From Clostridium carboxidivorans P7 (GTDB lineage Bacteria > Bacillota > Clostridia > Clostridiales > Clostridiaceae): a DNA stretch of 64,000 nt. A model generated the notes under the pieces. The model ran no database searches and had not been told where the DNA came from. It saw nothing but the letters and a program-made list of their open reading frames with translations. Positions 54,568 to 63,303 of this stretch are shown here, one piece after another. Both the position numbers and the translations under genes were made by a program. The DNA lies in assembly GCF_001038625.1 (NCBI RefSeq), contig NZ_CP011803.1, forward strand, positions 248,001 through 312,000, read 5' to 3'. Position 1 is the stretch's first letter. Each line of letters begins with the position of its first letter.

Positions 54568-56406
54568 ATGAAATGGTTTTACAATTTAAAGGTTGCTACA
54601 AAGCTTTTGACAGGTTTCATACTTGTTGCAATTATTGCAGGTATGGTTGGAGTAGTTGGTGTTGTAAATATAAAAAAAATACAGATACTTGATGCGGATA
54701 TGTATAACAGGCATACGGCAACTATGGATGATATGGCAATGATATTAGAATATTATCAGATGGAACGTGTGAGTTTAAGGGATGTAATTTTAGCTAAAGA
54801 TAATTTGCAAAGACAAAAATTTATTAGTAAGTTTAGTGACATAGACAGGAAAATGGCTGCTAGTTTAGAGGTTTTTCAAGCAGGAATAAAAGATCCAAAG
54901 GTTCTTGAAAACTTTAACAATTTAAAGAAAGCATTAGATGACTTTAAAGCTTATAGGGATAGGGAAATAACTCTTGTAAATGCAAATCAAGTGGATCAGG
55001 CAATCGCAAGCTTATATACTGATGGGGTTAGTATAGCAAATAATTTGCAAACGGCTAGTGATAGCTTACTAATAAACAAAATAGATCTTGCAAAGCAAAG
55101 TGCAGATACAAATAAATCTACAGCTAATTTAGCTGTAGTAATGATGACTGTTATAATACTTGTTGGTGTAATTATAGCCATTGGACTTGGAATCTTCATA
55201 TCCCGCATTATAAGTAAACCAGTAAATATGATAGCTAAAGCTGCTGATAAACTTGCAGTTGGTGATGTAAATGTAAATATTGAATTAGATAGAAAAGATG
55301 AACTAGGCAGTCTTGCAGAATCCTTTAAGAGAATGATAGCAAGCATCCAAGGGCAGGCTTTAGCTGTTGAAAGGATAGCTGCAGGTGATTTAACTGTTGA
55401 AGTTTCAGTTAAATCAGAAAATGATTTACTTGGAAGAAAATTATCTGAAATGGTTGAAAATAACAATGGGGTCTTAACAAATATCAGCACTGCTGCAGAA
55501 CAGGTGGCTTCAGGTTCAAGACAGGTATCGGATTCAAGTGTAGCTCTTTCACAAGGTGCAACAGAACAGGCAAGTTCAGTTGAGGAGCTGACAGCTTCTC
55601 TTGAGGAAATATCTTCGCAAACAAAAGTAAATGCGGAAAATGCTAATCAAGCAAATGAATTGGCTGAAGCTGCAAAGGCAAACGCTGTGCAGGGTAATGC
55701 TCAGATGAATGAAATGCTTAAAGCTATGGAAGATATAAATGATGCTTCTAGTAATATTTCAAAGATTATTAAAGTTATTGACGAAATAGCATTCCAGACT
55801 AATATCCTTGCACTTAATGCCGCTGTGGAGGCTGCAAGAGCCGGTCAGCAGGGTAAGGGATTTGCTGTTGTAGCAGAAGAAGTAAGAAATCTGGCTGCAC
55901 GTTCAGCAAATGCAGCCAGGGAAACAACAGATATGATTGAAGGCTCAATAAATAAGGTTGAAGGTGGTACAAAGATTGCAAGGGATACTGCTGATGCTCT
56001 TAATGAAATAGTAAATGGCGTTGAAAAGGTAGCCAATCTTGTAAATAATATTGCTATTGCTTCAAACGAACAGGCTGTAGGCATTGGACAAATTAATCAG
56101 GGAATTATGCAGGTATCACAGGTTGTTCAAAGTAATTCAGCTACTTCCGAGGAAGTTGCAGCAGCAAGTGAAGAACTTTCTAGTCAAGCTATACTTCTTA
56201 AAGAAATGGTTACTAAGTTTAACTTGAAGAAAAATATTAAATATTATAATGACCTAGGTGAATTAAATCCGGAGGTATTAAAAATGCTTGACAGAATGGC
56301 TGAAAAGAAGAATAGCAGATCAATTGCTACAAATAATGCATATGAAGAAGCTGTAGTTACAAAAGCTAAGATTGCATTAAGTGATAAGGAATTCGGAAAG
56401 TATTAG
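54568..56406 (+). CDS. Methyl-accepting chemotaxis protein with four-helix-bundle sensor
   Basis: A 612-residue receptor: TM1 (about residues 11-30), a helical 4HB_MCP-type periplasmic domain of about 150 residues, TM2 near 190-210, HAMP ([24 protein letters not shown]), then a long signalling hairpin with [31 protein letters not shown] at the tip region. There is no C-terminal pentapeptide tether. GGGAGG precedes the ATG. It shares an operon with cheW, suggesting a dedicated coupling pair. Codon use in this gene is slightly richer in G/C than its neighbours. Confidence 0.94.
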   Translation: MKWFYNLKVATKLLTGFILVAIIAGMVGVVGVVNIKKIQILDADMYNRHTATMDDMAMILEYYQMERVSLRDVILAKDNLQRQKFISKFSDIDRKMAASLEVFQAGIKDPKVLENFNNLKKALDDFKAYRDREITLVNANQVDQAIASLYTDGVSIANNLQTASDSLLINKIDLAKQSADTNKSTANLAVVMMTVIILVGVIIAIGLGIFISRIISKPVNMIAKAADKLAVGDVNVNIELDRKDELGSLAESFKRMIASIQGQALAVERIAAGDLTVEVSVKSENDLLGRKLSEMVENNNGVLTNISTAAEQVASGSRQVSDSSVALSQGATEQASSVEELTASLEEISSQTKVNAENANQANELAEAAKANAVQGNAQMNEMLKAMEDINDASSNISKIIKVIDEIAFQTNILALNAAVEAARAGQQGKGFAVVAEEVRNLAARSANAARETTDMIEGSINKVEGGTKIARDTADALNEIVNGVEKVANLVNNIAIASNEQAVGIGQINQGIMQVSQVVQSNSATSEEVAAASEELSSQAILLKEMVTKFNLKKNIKYYNDLGELNPEVLKMLDRMAEKKNSRSIATNNAYEEAVVTKAKIALSDKEFGKY

Positions 56407-56448
56407 TATGATTTAGAAGGGGTGAGTTGAAATGCTTACCCTTTTTCT

Positions 56449-56484
56449 CACTGTCCTCTGAAAAAGTTGTGTCGCAATATGCTT
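56449..56484 (+). repeat. Truncated copy of the AGAGGACA repeat family
   Basis: CACTGTCCTCTGAAAAAGTTGT followed by GTCGCAATATGCTTA matches the right end of copy B (34905-34955) and the element at 11054. Only this end is present. No more than a 32-codon ORF (56489-56587) follows it, with no ribosome site. Confidence 0.65.
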
Positions 56485-56605
56485 AGTTATGAGTACGTTG
56501 ATAACAAGTACTACAAATGCACTTTATGGAGTAGGTGTAATGCTCACAGAAATTCCATCATATGTATATATTGGAAGTAGAAAATGAAAAATTTCACAAA
56601 ACCTA

Positions 56606-56634
56606 TGGACAGGTTTATCCAAATTTTGTATAAT
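56606..56634 (+). promoter_or_regulatory. Promoter of the THF riboswitch and folT-like gene
   Basis: TGGACA (56606-56611), 17-bp spacer, TATAAT (56629-56634). The transcript should start about 56641, exactly at the riboswitch. Confidence 0.75.
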
Positions 56635-56640
56635 TATAAT

Positions 56641-56740
56641 TGAAGTAGCAGAGTAAATATTGTGCATTAAGTGTTAGAGAATGGGAGGTTGTCTCTAAAC
56701 GAAAAGCAGCTGGGCTTATGATGCAATATTGCTTCCACTG
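56641..56740 (+). ncRNA. Tetrahydrofolate (THF-I) riboswitch
   Basis: The conserved blocks of the THF-I aptamer appear in order: GAAGTAG (56642), GCATTAAGTG (56664), TGGGAGGTTG (56682), AAACGAAAAGC (56697), then GATGCAATATTGCTTCC (56720-56736). The 3' block closes the first stem and the pseudoknot as in the family. The downstream gene is a folate-type ECF substrate protein, the usual THF riboswitch target. Confidence 0.87.
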
Positions 56741-56742
56741 TT

Positions 56743-56820
56743 ACATTAAAGGGAGTTTGTATTTTTTATACCTCTTTTCTCTTTAATGTGACGTACATTA
56801 AAGAGAAAAGAGGTGTTGTA
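56743..56820 (+). terminator. Terminator/antiterminator of the THF riboswitch
   Basis: A 19-bp perfect stem, CCTCTTTTCTCTTTAATGT (56771) with its complement (56795-56813), precedes a U-rich stretch. ACATTAAAGGGAG at 56743-56755 can pair instead with the 5' arm, giving the competing antiterminator. Confidence 0.8.
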
Positions 56821-56874
56821 TTTTACGAAATAAAACGTATACATTTTATTAATATTTGTATAGGAGATAATAAA

Positions 56875-57666
56875 ATGAAAAGTAAAATGAATACAAAATT
56901 TCTTGTAACGACAGCTTTGTGTATCAGTATATCTATAGTTTTAAGATTCTTTTCTATAATGATTACTGCTGGTGGTGTTCTTACTATGAGAATAAGTTTC
57001 GGTGCAATTTTTTATATACTTCCAGGTTTACTTTTCGGGCCAATATATGGTGCGGCAGCAGGTGGTGTAGTAGATATAATTGGCACAATTTTAATGCCTA
57101 TGGGTGCGTATATACCTGTATTTACCTTAACTAATATCTTAGCCGGTTTTTTACCAGCCGTAATTTGGAAGGCAATAAAAAATATTTCAATACAAAAGTT
57201 AAAAAGATATTATGTGGCTTTCTTTACAGCATTGACAATAGTAGGAGTTTTTAATACTCTAGTGATTATGAATATGCACAATTCTTATTTAGGAAAAATA
57301 TTTATGAGTTTAGGTAAAAAAGCTCAATATCTTGGAGTTGGATTGATATTAATTGGAGCAGTGGCATTTGTTCTTCTTATAATAAATAATATAATAAATA
57401 AGCATAATGATATTAATTACAGTTATGTTTACAACAACTTCTTTAAACTGGTTATTGCTGTGGGAATATCAGGAATTATAGTGTCTACTATGAATACCTA
57501 TTTTATATTGATTTTTACACCAGCGGTTGCAGCTAAGGGATTTATGGTTTTGTGGATTCCAAGAATAGTAGAAACATTAGTTTTGACTGTCATAAATTCC
57601 TATGCAATATCAATACTCATGTATTCTTATAGTGCTCTTTCAGGTAGAGTGCCTAAAAAAATATAA
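56875..57666 (+). CDS. folT: Folate-family ECF transporter S component (FolT-like)
   Basis: A 263-residue membrane protein with about six to seven hydrophobic segments. It has the S-component opening KFLVTTALCISISIVLRFF, the MRISFGAIFYILPGLLFGPIYGAAAGGVVDIIG segment typical of FolT-type binders, and the AP/GAY loop PMGAYIPVFTLTN. It would bind folate and work with a shared ECF module encoded elsewhere. It is longer than most FolT. Control by a THF riboswitch supports the substrate. ATG at 56875 after AGGAGA; the longer frame from 56788 would cover the terminator. Confidence 0.87.
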   Translation: MKSKMNTKFLVTTALCISISIVLRFFSIMITAGGVLTMRISFGAIFYILPGLLFGPIYGAAAGGVVDIIGTILMPMGAYIPVFTLTNILAGFLPAVIWKAIKNISIQKLKRYYVAFFTALTIVGVFNTLVIMNMHNSYLGKIFMSLGKKAQYLGVGLILIGAVAFVLLIINNIINKHNDINYSYVYNNFFKLVIAVGISGIIVSTMNTYFILIFTPAVAAKGFMVLWIPRIVETLVLTVINSYAISILMYSYSALSGRVPKKI

Positions 57667-57851
57667 GATATGTAATTAAGAGATAACTTGTAAGTATACA
57701 ACTTAATGTGTATATTGACTTGTTATTTCTTTTTATATTTACTATATTATAATAGGGATTAAATAAATTTCTAATAGATTTAATTAAGTTAATTGGAATG
57801 GTTCACATGTTAATTTGAGTTAAAATGGTAGTAAGATGAGGAGGAATTTAA

Positions 57852-58484
57852 TTGAAAAAAGCTTTTGTAGTTGATTTTGATGGAACTATAACAGTACAAG
57901 ATGTAGGATTTTCTATAATAAAGCAATTGGCAAGTGAAGGATGGGAAGAAATAGGGAACTTGTGGTTAAGCAAAAAAATAGGAACTGCCAAGTGTGGTAA
58001 GATGCAGTGGGATTTAATTAAACATGATGAAGAATACATAAAAAGTTTTGTTGGAAAATTCCCTATAAATAAAGGATTTAGAGAGTTTGTGGAGGAAATA
58101 AAGAAAAATTCCTATGAAATGATAGTAGCTTCTGATGGCTATGATATTTATATAAATGAAATATTGAAAACAAATGGTTTTGAAGGCCTGAAAGTTGTAT
58201 GTAACAGTGCAAAATATGATAATGGTTGGAAATTATCTTTTTTAAATACATCTGAAGAATGTGGATTTTGTGGAAATTGTAAAAAAAGAATAGTAGATGA
58301 TTTAAAAAACAGAGGATATAAGGTTTATTATATTGGAGATGGGCATTCAGATATATGTGCATCTAAAGATGCAGATGTAGTTTTTGCTAAATCTTTTTTA
58401 AAACAACACTATGAAAATAAAGAATTACCTTATCATAACTTCGATAATTTTTTTGATATTTTAGAATATATGAAGAAAAATTAA
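57852..58484 (+). CDS. HAD-IB phosphatase, MtnX-like
   Basis: A 210-residue HAD hydrolase. Motif I is VVDFDGTIT (nucleophile and acid Asp), motif II ASDGYD, motif III Lys in the CGNCKKR region, motif IV YIGDGHSDICAS. The C-x-x-C-G-x-C-like cluster CGFCGNC is common in MtnX/PSPase-like proteins of Firmicutes. MtnX acts in methionine salvage, but no other salvage gene is near, so the substrate is open. The start is TTG at 57852 after GAGGAGGAAT. A weak hairpin (57676-57738) after the folT-like gene separates the two. Confidence 0.82.
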   Translation: MKKAFVVDFDGTITVQDVGFSIIKQLASEGWEEIGNLWLSKKIGTAKCGKMQWDLIKHDEEYIKSFVGKFPINKGFREFVEEIKKNSYEMIVASDGYDIYINEILKTNGFEGLKVVCNSAKYDNGWKLSFLNTSEECGFCGNCKKRIVDDLKNRGYKVYYIGDGHSDICASKDADVVFAKSFLKQHYENKELPYHNFDNFFDILEYMKKN

Positions 58485-58562
58485 GCTAAATACATGTAGA
58501 ATTACAATTGTTATTTGTGTTGAAGCAATTGTTTTAAAAAATAGTAATTTCAGAATATTATG

Positions 58563-58591
58563 TTGACATAATTTGAAAAATAATGTACAAT
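58563..58591 (+). promoter_or_regulatory. Promoter of the cobalamin riboswitch and cbiMNQO
   Basis: TTGACA (58563-58568), 17-bp spacer, TACAAT (58586-58591), about 25 bp before the aptamer. Confidence 0.75.
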
Positions 58592-58617
58592 TTTAATTGT
58601 AAAATTAAATAGTGAAG

Positions 58618-58800
58618 TGTTAGGTTTATAACGTTAATTAAAAGGGAAAGTGGTGAAAATCCATTACAGCCCCCGCTACTGTATACGGCGACAAATTCTA
58701 TATCCACTGGATCCTATGGATTTATCTGGGAAGGAAGAAGGAGGAAGACCCGTGAGTCAGGAGACCTGCCTAGTGCTGTTTACTGCAATCTTTCGGAGGG
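58618..58800 (+). ncRNA. Cobalamin riboswitch
   Basis: Conserved elements are AAAGGGAAAGTGGTGAAAAT (58640), CCATTACAGCCCCCGCTACTG (58660 onward), GGGAAGG, GACCCGTGAGTCAGGAGACC (58747) including the B12 box AGTCAGGAGACCTGCC (58755-58770). It is upstream of the cobalt ECF transporter cbiMNQO, a usual target. It should shut off expression when adenosylcobalamin is abundant. Confidence 0.95.
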
Positions 58801-58814
58801 AAAGAAGATGCATA

Positions 58815-58949
58815 AAAACTGTTATTTTATCTAAATTAACATAACCTAATTAAAAACATACAAAGAAATTAGTTATGTTTAGGATAAACAGTATGTGTGC
58901 TTTTAAATTTGATTATTAGGAACTTCCAAAAGAAGTTCCTTTTTATTTT
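58815..58949 (+). terminator. Expression platform and terminator of the cobalamin riboswitch
   Basis: After the aptamer a long interrupted stem (AAACTGTTATTTTATC near 58816 with GGATAAACAGT ending 58892; inner ACATAACCTAATT with AATTAGTTATGT) is followed by the terminator AGGAACTTC/GAAGTTCCT (58918-58940) and TTTTATTTTT. Confidence 0.75.
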
Positions 58950-59048
58950 TATTGGAATAGTTTTGGCAATTAGTAGAATTTTTAGTAGTACGAGCACCAA
59001 TATCGTTTTATATGCTACGATTATTTATGTAATAAAAGGGGTGTAGTT

Positions 59049-59789
59049 ATGTCAAAAAAATATCAAATTTCTTTAGGAATTTTTATTACAATACTATGTA
59101 TTCCTAAAAATGTGTTTGCAATGCACATTATGGAAGGATTTCTTCCACCAAAATGGTGCATTACATGGGGAATTGTATGTATACCTTTTATTGTGGTTGG
59201 ATTATTTTCTATAAAGGAAAAAATAAGGTTGAATCCTAAAACAAAAATGTTAATAGCTATGGCTGGGGCTTTTGCTTTTGTTCTTTCTGCTTTAAAAATA
59301 CCATCAGTAACAGGAAGTTGTTCACATCCAACAGGAGTAGGACTTGGAGCTATACTTTTTGGACCTACGGTTATGAGTGTTTTAGGTGTTATAGTTCTTA
59401 TTTTTCAAGCATTACTTCTTGCACATGGAGGGTTAACAACTTTAGGTGCCAATACATTTTCTATGGCAGTTGTAGGGCCTTTTGTGTCATATTTTACATA
59501 TAAATTACTAAAAAAATTAAAAGTATCACAATCTATATCAGTATTTTCTGCAGCAATGCTGGGGGATTTAATGACATACGTTACTGCATCTTTTGAGTTA
59601 GCCTTAGCATTTCCAGATGCTACAGGTGGAATTGCAACATCTGTAATAAAGTTTATGGGTATATTTGCTGTAACGCAAATTCCATTAGCAATAAGTGAAG
59701 GGATATTAACAGTTATAGTTTTTAATCTTTTAAGTAATTACAACAAGCAAGAACTTATAGAATTAAATGTTATACCAAAGGAGGCTTAA
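59049..59789 (+). CDS. cbiM: Cobalt ECF transporter S component CbiM
   Basis: A 246-residue cobalt-binding membrane protein. A signal-like N-terminus ([13 protein letters not shown]) precedes [13 protein letters not shown], whose mature N-terminal Met-His forms the metal site. Conserved regions include [17 protein letters not shown] and [19 protein letters not shown] at 59049 after GGGGTG. First of cbiMNQO, under the cobalamin riboswitch. Confidence 0.96.
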   Translation: MSKKYQISLGIFITILCIPKNVFAMHIMEGFLPPKWCITWGIVCIPFIVVGLFSIKEKIRLNPKTKMLIAMAGAFAFVLSALKIPSVTGSCSHPTGVGLGAILFGPTVMSVLGVIVLIFQALLLAHGGLTTLGANTFSMAVVGPFVSYFTYKLLKKLKVSQSISVFSAAMLGDLMTYVTASFELALAFPDATGGIATSVIKFMGIFAVTQIPLAISEGILTVIVFNLLSNYNKQELIELNVIPKEA

Positions 59790-59793
59790 GGGT

Positions 59794-60108
59794 ATGCATG
59801 TACAAACTAAAAACAATAATTTATTGAAAAAAAATTTAATATTAGCTTTCCTTGTAGTAGCCATTACTGTAGTTCCTATGTTGTTCTTAAAGCATGCTGA
59901 ATTTGGTGGTTCAGATGATCAGGCGGAAAAGGCAATTACGCAAATTAAACCTAATTACAAACAATGGGCTTCACCAGTTTGGCAGCCACCAAGTAGTGAA
60001 ATAGAGAGCCTTTTATTTGCACTTCAAGCGGCTGTTGGCTCAGGAGTTGTATGTTATTATTTTGGATATATGAAGGGAAAATCTAAAAAAGACGGAAGTG
60101 AAAAATAA
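59794..60108 (+). CDS. cbiN: Cobalt transport protein CbiN
   Basis: A 104-residue small membrane protein with two hydrophobic segments (residues 15-33 and 70-88 approx.) separated by an extracytoplasmic loop with GSDDQAEKAI and YKQWASPVWQPPSSEIESLLF, as in CbiN. It stimulates CbiM loading. ATG at 59794, 9 bases after AAGGAGG, which lies in the end of cbiM; the ORF opening at 59767 is inside cbiM and unlikely. Overlaps cbiQ by one base. Confidence 0.94.
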   Translation: MHVQTKNNNLLKKNLILAFLVVAITVVPMLFLKHAEFGGSDDQAEKAITQIKPNYKQWASPVWQPPSSEIESLLFALQAAVGSGVVCYYFGYMKGKSKKDGSEK

Positions 60109-60896
60109 TGATTTCTATAGATAAATTGGCATATGTATCAGAGCTTAGAAAAGTTAATCCTATGGAAAAATTTATGTTTTCTATTTTAACTATGATATTG
60201 TGTATATCTTTAAATAATATAGTATATTCAGTATTAGTAGTATTATTTATGGCGGCTATAACTATTTTTAAAGGTAAGATACCAGCTAAATCTTATGGGG
60301 AATTAATTTTAATTCCTTTAGTGTTTCTGGTTATTGGAATCGTTACAATAGCAATAAATACTGTTGGAGATAGTAAAGAAATATTATTTAGCTTTCACAT
60401 TTTTAATATTAAACTTGGATGTACAAAAACAAGCTTTCTTATGGCTTCAAAAATATTTTTTAAAGCACTTGCATCAGTTTCATGCTTATATTTTTTAGCA
60501 CTAACAACTCCTGTATTTGAAATTTTAACAGTGCTTAGGAAATTTAAGGCACCTAAGCTATTTGTAGAACTAATGGGTCTTGTGTATAGATTTATTTTTG
60601 TATTACTTGATACGGCTAACATGATTTTCATATCTCAGAATTCAAGACTTGGGTACTCAAAAATAAGTACAGGTTATAATTCTTTAGGAAAATTAGTTAC
60701 TTCACTTTTTATAAGTTCATACAAAAGATCACAAGACATTTATACTGCTATGGAATCTAGGTGTTACGATGGTGAAATAAATTTAATAGAGGATAATTTT
60801 AAAATTTCATACAGGAATATATTTATTATAATAATTGTAGAAGTAATATTAGTAACTATAAGTTTGAGCAAGAATATTTTTGGGGGAATCATTTAA
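60108..60896 (+). CDS. cbiQ: Cobalt ECF transporter T component CbiQ
   Basis: A 262-residue transmembrane coupling protein with five to six hydrophobic segments and the cytoplasmic coupling signatures, SRLGYSKISTGYNSLG and ESRCYDGEINL in the C-terminal part (the A-R-G-type motifs that contact the ATPase). ATG overlaps the cbiN stop (TAATG), and its stop overlaps cbiO. Confidence 0.94.
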   Translation: MISIDKLAYVSELRKVNPMEKFMFSILTMILCISLNNIVYSVLVVLFMAAITIFKGKIPAKSYGELILIPLVFLVIGIVTIAINTVGDSKEILFSFHIFNIKLGCTKTSFLMASKIFFKALASVSCLYFLALTTPVFEILTVLRKFKAPKLFVELMGLVYRFIFVLLDTANMIFISQNSRLGYSKISTGYNSLGKLVTSLFISSYKRSQDIYTAMESRCYDGEINLIEDNFKISYRNIFIIIIVEVILVTISLSKNIFGGII

Positions 60897-61732
60897 TGAG
60901 CGAATACATAATTGAAACGAAAGATTTAAGCTTTAATTATCCAGATGGTACTAAAGCTTTAAAAAATGTAAATATTAAAATAGAAAAAGGCAAAAAAATA
61001 TCTTTTATAGGTGTTAATGGTTCGGGAAAGTCCACATTATTTTTAAATTTTAATGGAGTTTTAAAGCCAAATAGTGGTGATTTGGTATATAAAGGTGATG
61101 TAGTAAAGTATAATTCAAAATCCTTATTGCAATTGAGAAAAAATGTAGGAATAGTATTTCAAGATCCAGAAAACCAACTTTTTTCAGCTAGCGTATATCA
61201 AGAAGTTTCCTTTGGAGCTATGAATTTGAAGCTTCAAGAAACTGAAGTCAGGAAAAGAGTTGATGGAGCTTTACAAAGTATAGGTATGTATGATTATAGA
61301 GAAAAAGCTGTTCATTTTTTAAGTTATGGTCAAAAGAAAAGGGTATCAATTGCAGATATACTTGTTATGAATCCGGAAGTAATAGTATTTGATGAGCCTA
61401 CTTCCAGTCTTGATCCAAAACATTCTAGACAAATTGTTGATATATTTGATAGCATCAATGAAAAGGGAATTACAGTAATACTATCAACACATGATGTAGA
61501 GCTAGCTTATTCTTGGTCAGATTATATTTTTGTTATGAGAGATGGGGAAGTAGTTAAAGAAGGTACTCCTTATGAAATATTTTCAGATGATAAGCTTATA
61601 AGTGAATGTTATCTTCAAAAGCCTTTAATTCTTGAAATTTTTCAAAATTTGATAAGTAGTGGAAAAATAAAATTTCAAGAAAGTGTGCCTAGAAATAAAA
61701 AGGAGCTTTTGGAAATAATAAATTCAAACTAA
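60896..61732 (+). CDS. cbiO: Cobalt ECF transporter ATP-binding protein CbiO
   Basis: A 278-residue ECF-type ATPase. Walker A GVNGSGKSTLFLNFNG, Q-loop VFQDPENQLFSASV (the ECF-typical QDP motif), signature LSYGQKKRVSIA, Walker B EVIVFDEPTSSLDP, switch His in STHDVELA. TAATG overlap with cbiQ. Completes the four-gene cobalt importer. Confidence 0.96.
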   Translation: MSEYIIETKDLSFNYPDGTKALKNVNIKIEKGKKISFIGVNGSGKSTLFLNFNGVLKPNSGDLVYKGDVVKYNSKSLLQLRKNVGIVFQDPENQLFSASVYQEVSFGAMNLKLQETEVRKRVDGALQSIGMYDYREKAVHFLSYGQKKRVSIADILVMNPEVIVFDEPTSSLDPKHSRQIVDIFDSINEKGITVILSTHDVELAYSWSDYIFVMRDGEVVKEGTPYEIFSDDKLISECYLQKPLILEIFQNLISSGKIKFQESVPRNKKELLEIINSN

Positions 61733-61776
61733 TTTATTTGTATAGTAGAATATGTGTTAAAAAAGGTTGTGAAGAT

Positions 61777-63030
61777 ATGTCTCACATTTCAAATAAAGAA
61801 GCTTATAAGAGATTGGAAGAAAGAATTAATAGATTTCCACAAGGTGCGCCGCCTTCAAAAACATTGTATAAAATATTGAGCATGCTTTTTACAGAAAAGG
61901 AGGCAGAACTGGTAGCAATGCTGCCTATAAAGCCTTTTAATGTTAAAACTGCAAGCGAAATTTGGAAAATGGATGAGGTTAGTGCTGAAAATATTCTTCA
62001 AAAGCTTGCTTCAAAGGCTATTCTTATGGATATTGACTATGATGAAAAAAAGGAATATTGTCTTCCACCACCTATGATTGGATTTTTTGAATTCTCCCTT
62101 ATGAGAACTAGAGATGATATCGATCAAAAAACATTATCAGAGTTGTACTTTCAGTATTTAAATGTAGAAGAAGACTTTATCAAGGATCTATTTTTAGGGA
62201 CAGAAACAAGGTTCGGAAAGGTTTTTGTGCAGGAAGGAGTTCTTTCAAGAGAAAATGAACTAGAGATAATGGATTATGATAGAGCCAGTAATGTGATTAA
62301 AGAAGCTAGATTTATTACTGTAAGTATGTGTTTTTGCAGACATAAGATGAAGCATTTAGGAAAACAGTGTTATGCACCTATGGAAACTTGCTTAACATTT
62401 GGAAATAGTGCATACACTCTAAGTAAAAATGGATATGGTAGAGCTATAGATTCAGTTGAGGCTTTGGAAATATTAAATATGGCATATGAATATAATCTAG
62501 TTCAATGTGGTGAAAATGTTAGAAATGGATCAGTATTTCTTTGTAATTGTTGTGGCTGTTGCTGTGAAGGTATGCTGGCAATTAAGAAATTTGGATATTT
62601 GACTCCTATTCAAACTACTGCATTTCTTCCACAATTTATAGAGGAAAGTTGTATTGGATGTGGTAAATGTGCAAAGGCATGTCCTATAGATGCTATAAAA
62701 ATTGACCCTGTAACGAAAAAAGCTAGAACCGATGAAAACATATGCCTTGGATGTGGTATTTGTGTTAGAAATTGTCCTAAAAAGAGTATATATCTTAAAC
62801 ATAGGGAAAAACAGATAATAACTCCAGCTAATACAACTCATAGAATTGTACTTCAAGCTATTGAAAAAGGTAAACTTCAAGAGCTTATTTTTGATAATAA
62901 AGCTCTTTTAAGCCATAGGGCTATGGCAGCAGTTTTATCAGCTATTTTAAAACTTCCGCCTGTAAAGAAAGCTATGGCAAGTAAACAAATGAAATCAGTG
63001 TATTTAGATAAATTGTTAAGTGGAAAATAA
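61777..63030 (+). CDS. 4Fe-4S dicluster protein with N-terminal winged-helix-like region
   Basis: A 417-residue cytoplasmic protein. Residues 20-100 look like a winged helix (LFTEKEAELVAMLP, TASEIWKMDEVSAENILQKLASKAIL). The middle contains CFCRHKMKHLGKQC and CNCCGCCCEGML, an unusual Cys-dense patch. The C-terminus has two standard ferredoxin motifs, CIGCGKCAKACP and CLGCGICVRNCP. Related clostridial proteins are annotated only as 4Fe-4S proteins; a redox or regulatory role is likely but unspecified. ATG at 61777, with AAAGG 10 bases before. It follows cbiO by 44 bp and may be read from the same transcript. Confidence 0.83.
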   Translation: MSHISNKEAYKRLEERINRFPQGAPPSKTLYKILSMLFTEKEAELVAMLPIKPFNVKTASEIWKMDEVSAENILQKLASKAILMDIDYDEKKEYCLPPPMIGFFEFSLMRTRDDIDQKTLSELYFQYLNVEEDFIKDLFLGTETRFGKVFVQEGVLSRENELEIMDYDRASNVIKEARFITVSMCFCRHKMKHLGKQCYAPMETCLTFGNSAYTLSKNGYGRAIDSVEALEILNMAYEYNLVQCGENVRNGSVFLCNCCGCCCEGMLAIKKFGYLTPIQTTAFLPQFIEESCIGCGKCAKACPIDAIKIDPVTKKARTDENICLGCGICVRNCPKKSIYLKHREKQIITPANTTHRIVLQAIEKGKLQELIFDNKALLSHRAMAAVLSAILKLPPVKKAMASKQMKSVYLDKLLSGK

Positions 63031-63095
63031 TCTTTGTAAATTTTACATAGTTCAAAATTGGATAGAATTATAAATGAAAAACTATTTTTAAGTTA

Positions 63096-63120
63096 GGAGA
63101 GGTGAGAGCCTCTTCTTTTA
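63096..63120 (+). terminator. Terminator after the Fe-S protein gene
   Basis: GAGAGG pairs with CCTCTT (one G-T) around TGAGAG, then CTTTTATT. The remaining 180 bp to the next gene show no other structure. Confidence 0.55.
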
Positions 63121-63303
63121 TTATTAACAATATTCTATCTATATTTTCAAATTTTTTACCAATGAATAAATAAACTTCAAAATTCGAGTTAAAATGCCAG
63201 AGAAATGTGGAAAAATAACTAAAATTTTGTTAATATATTTATATAGCATTAAACTTATTTGTATCTTTAATGTAAATTAAGTTTATTACAAAGGGAGAAT
63301 TTT

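Noticed and set aside
56489..56587. 32-codon ORF after the truncated repeat
   Set aside because: No ribosome site and no similarity recognised; possibly a remnant, not supportable as a gene.
58650..58844. 64-codon ORF
   Set aside because: Lies entirely within the cobalamin riboswitch, whose conserved RNA elements explain the sequence.
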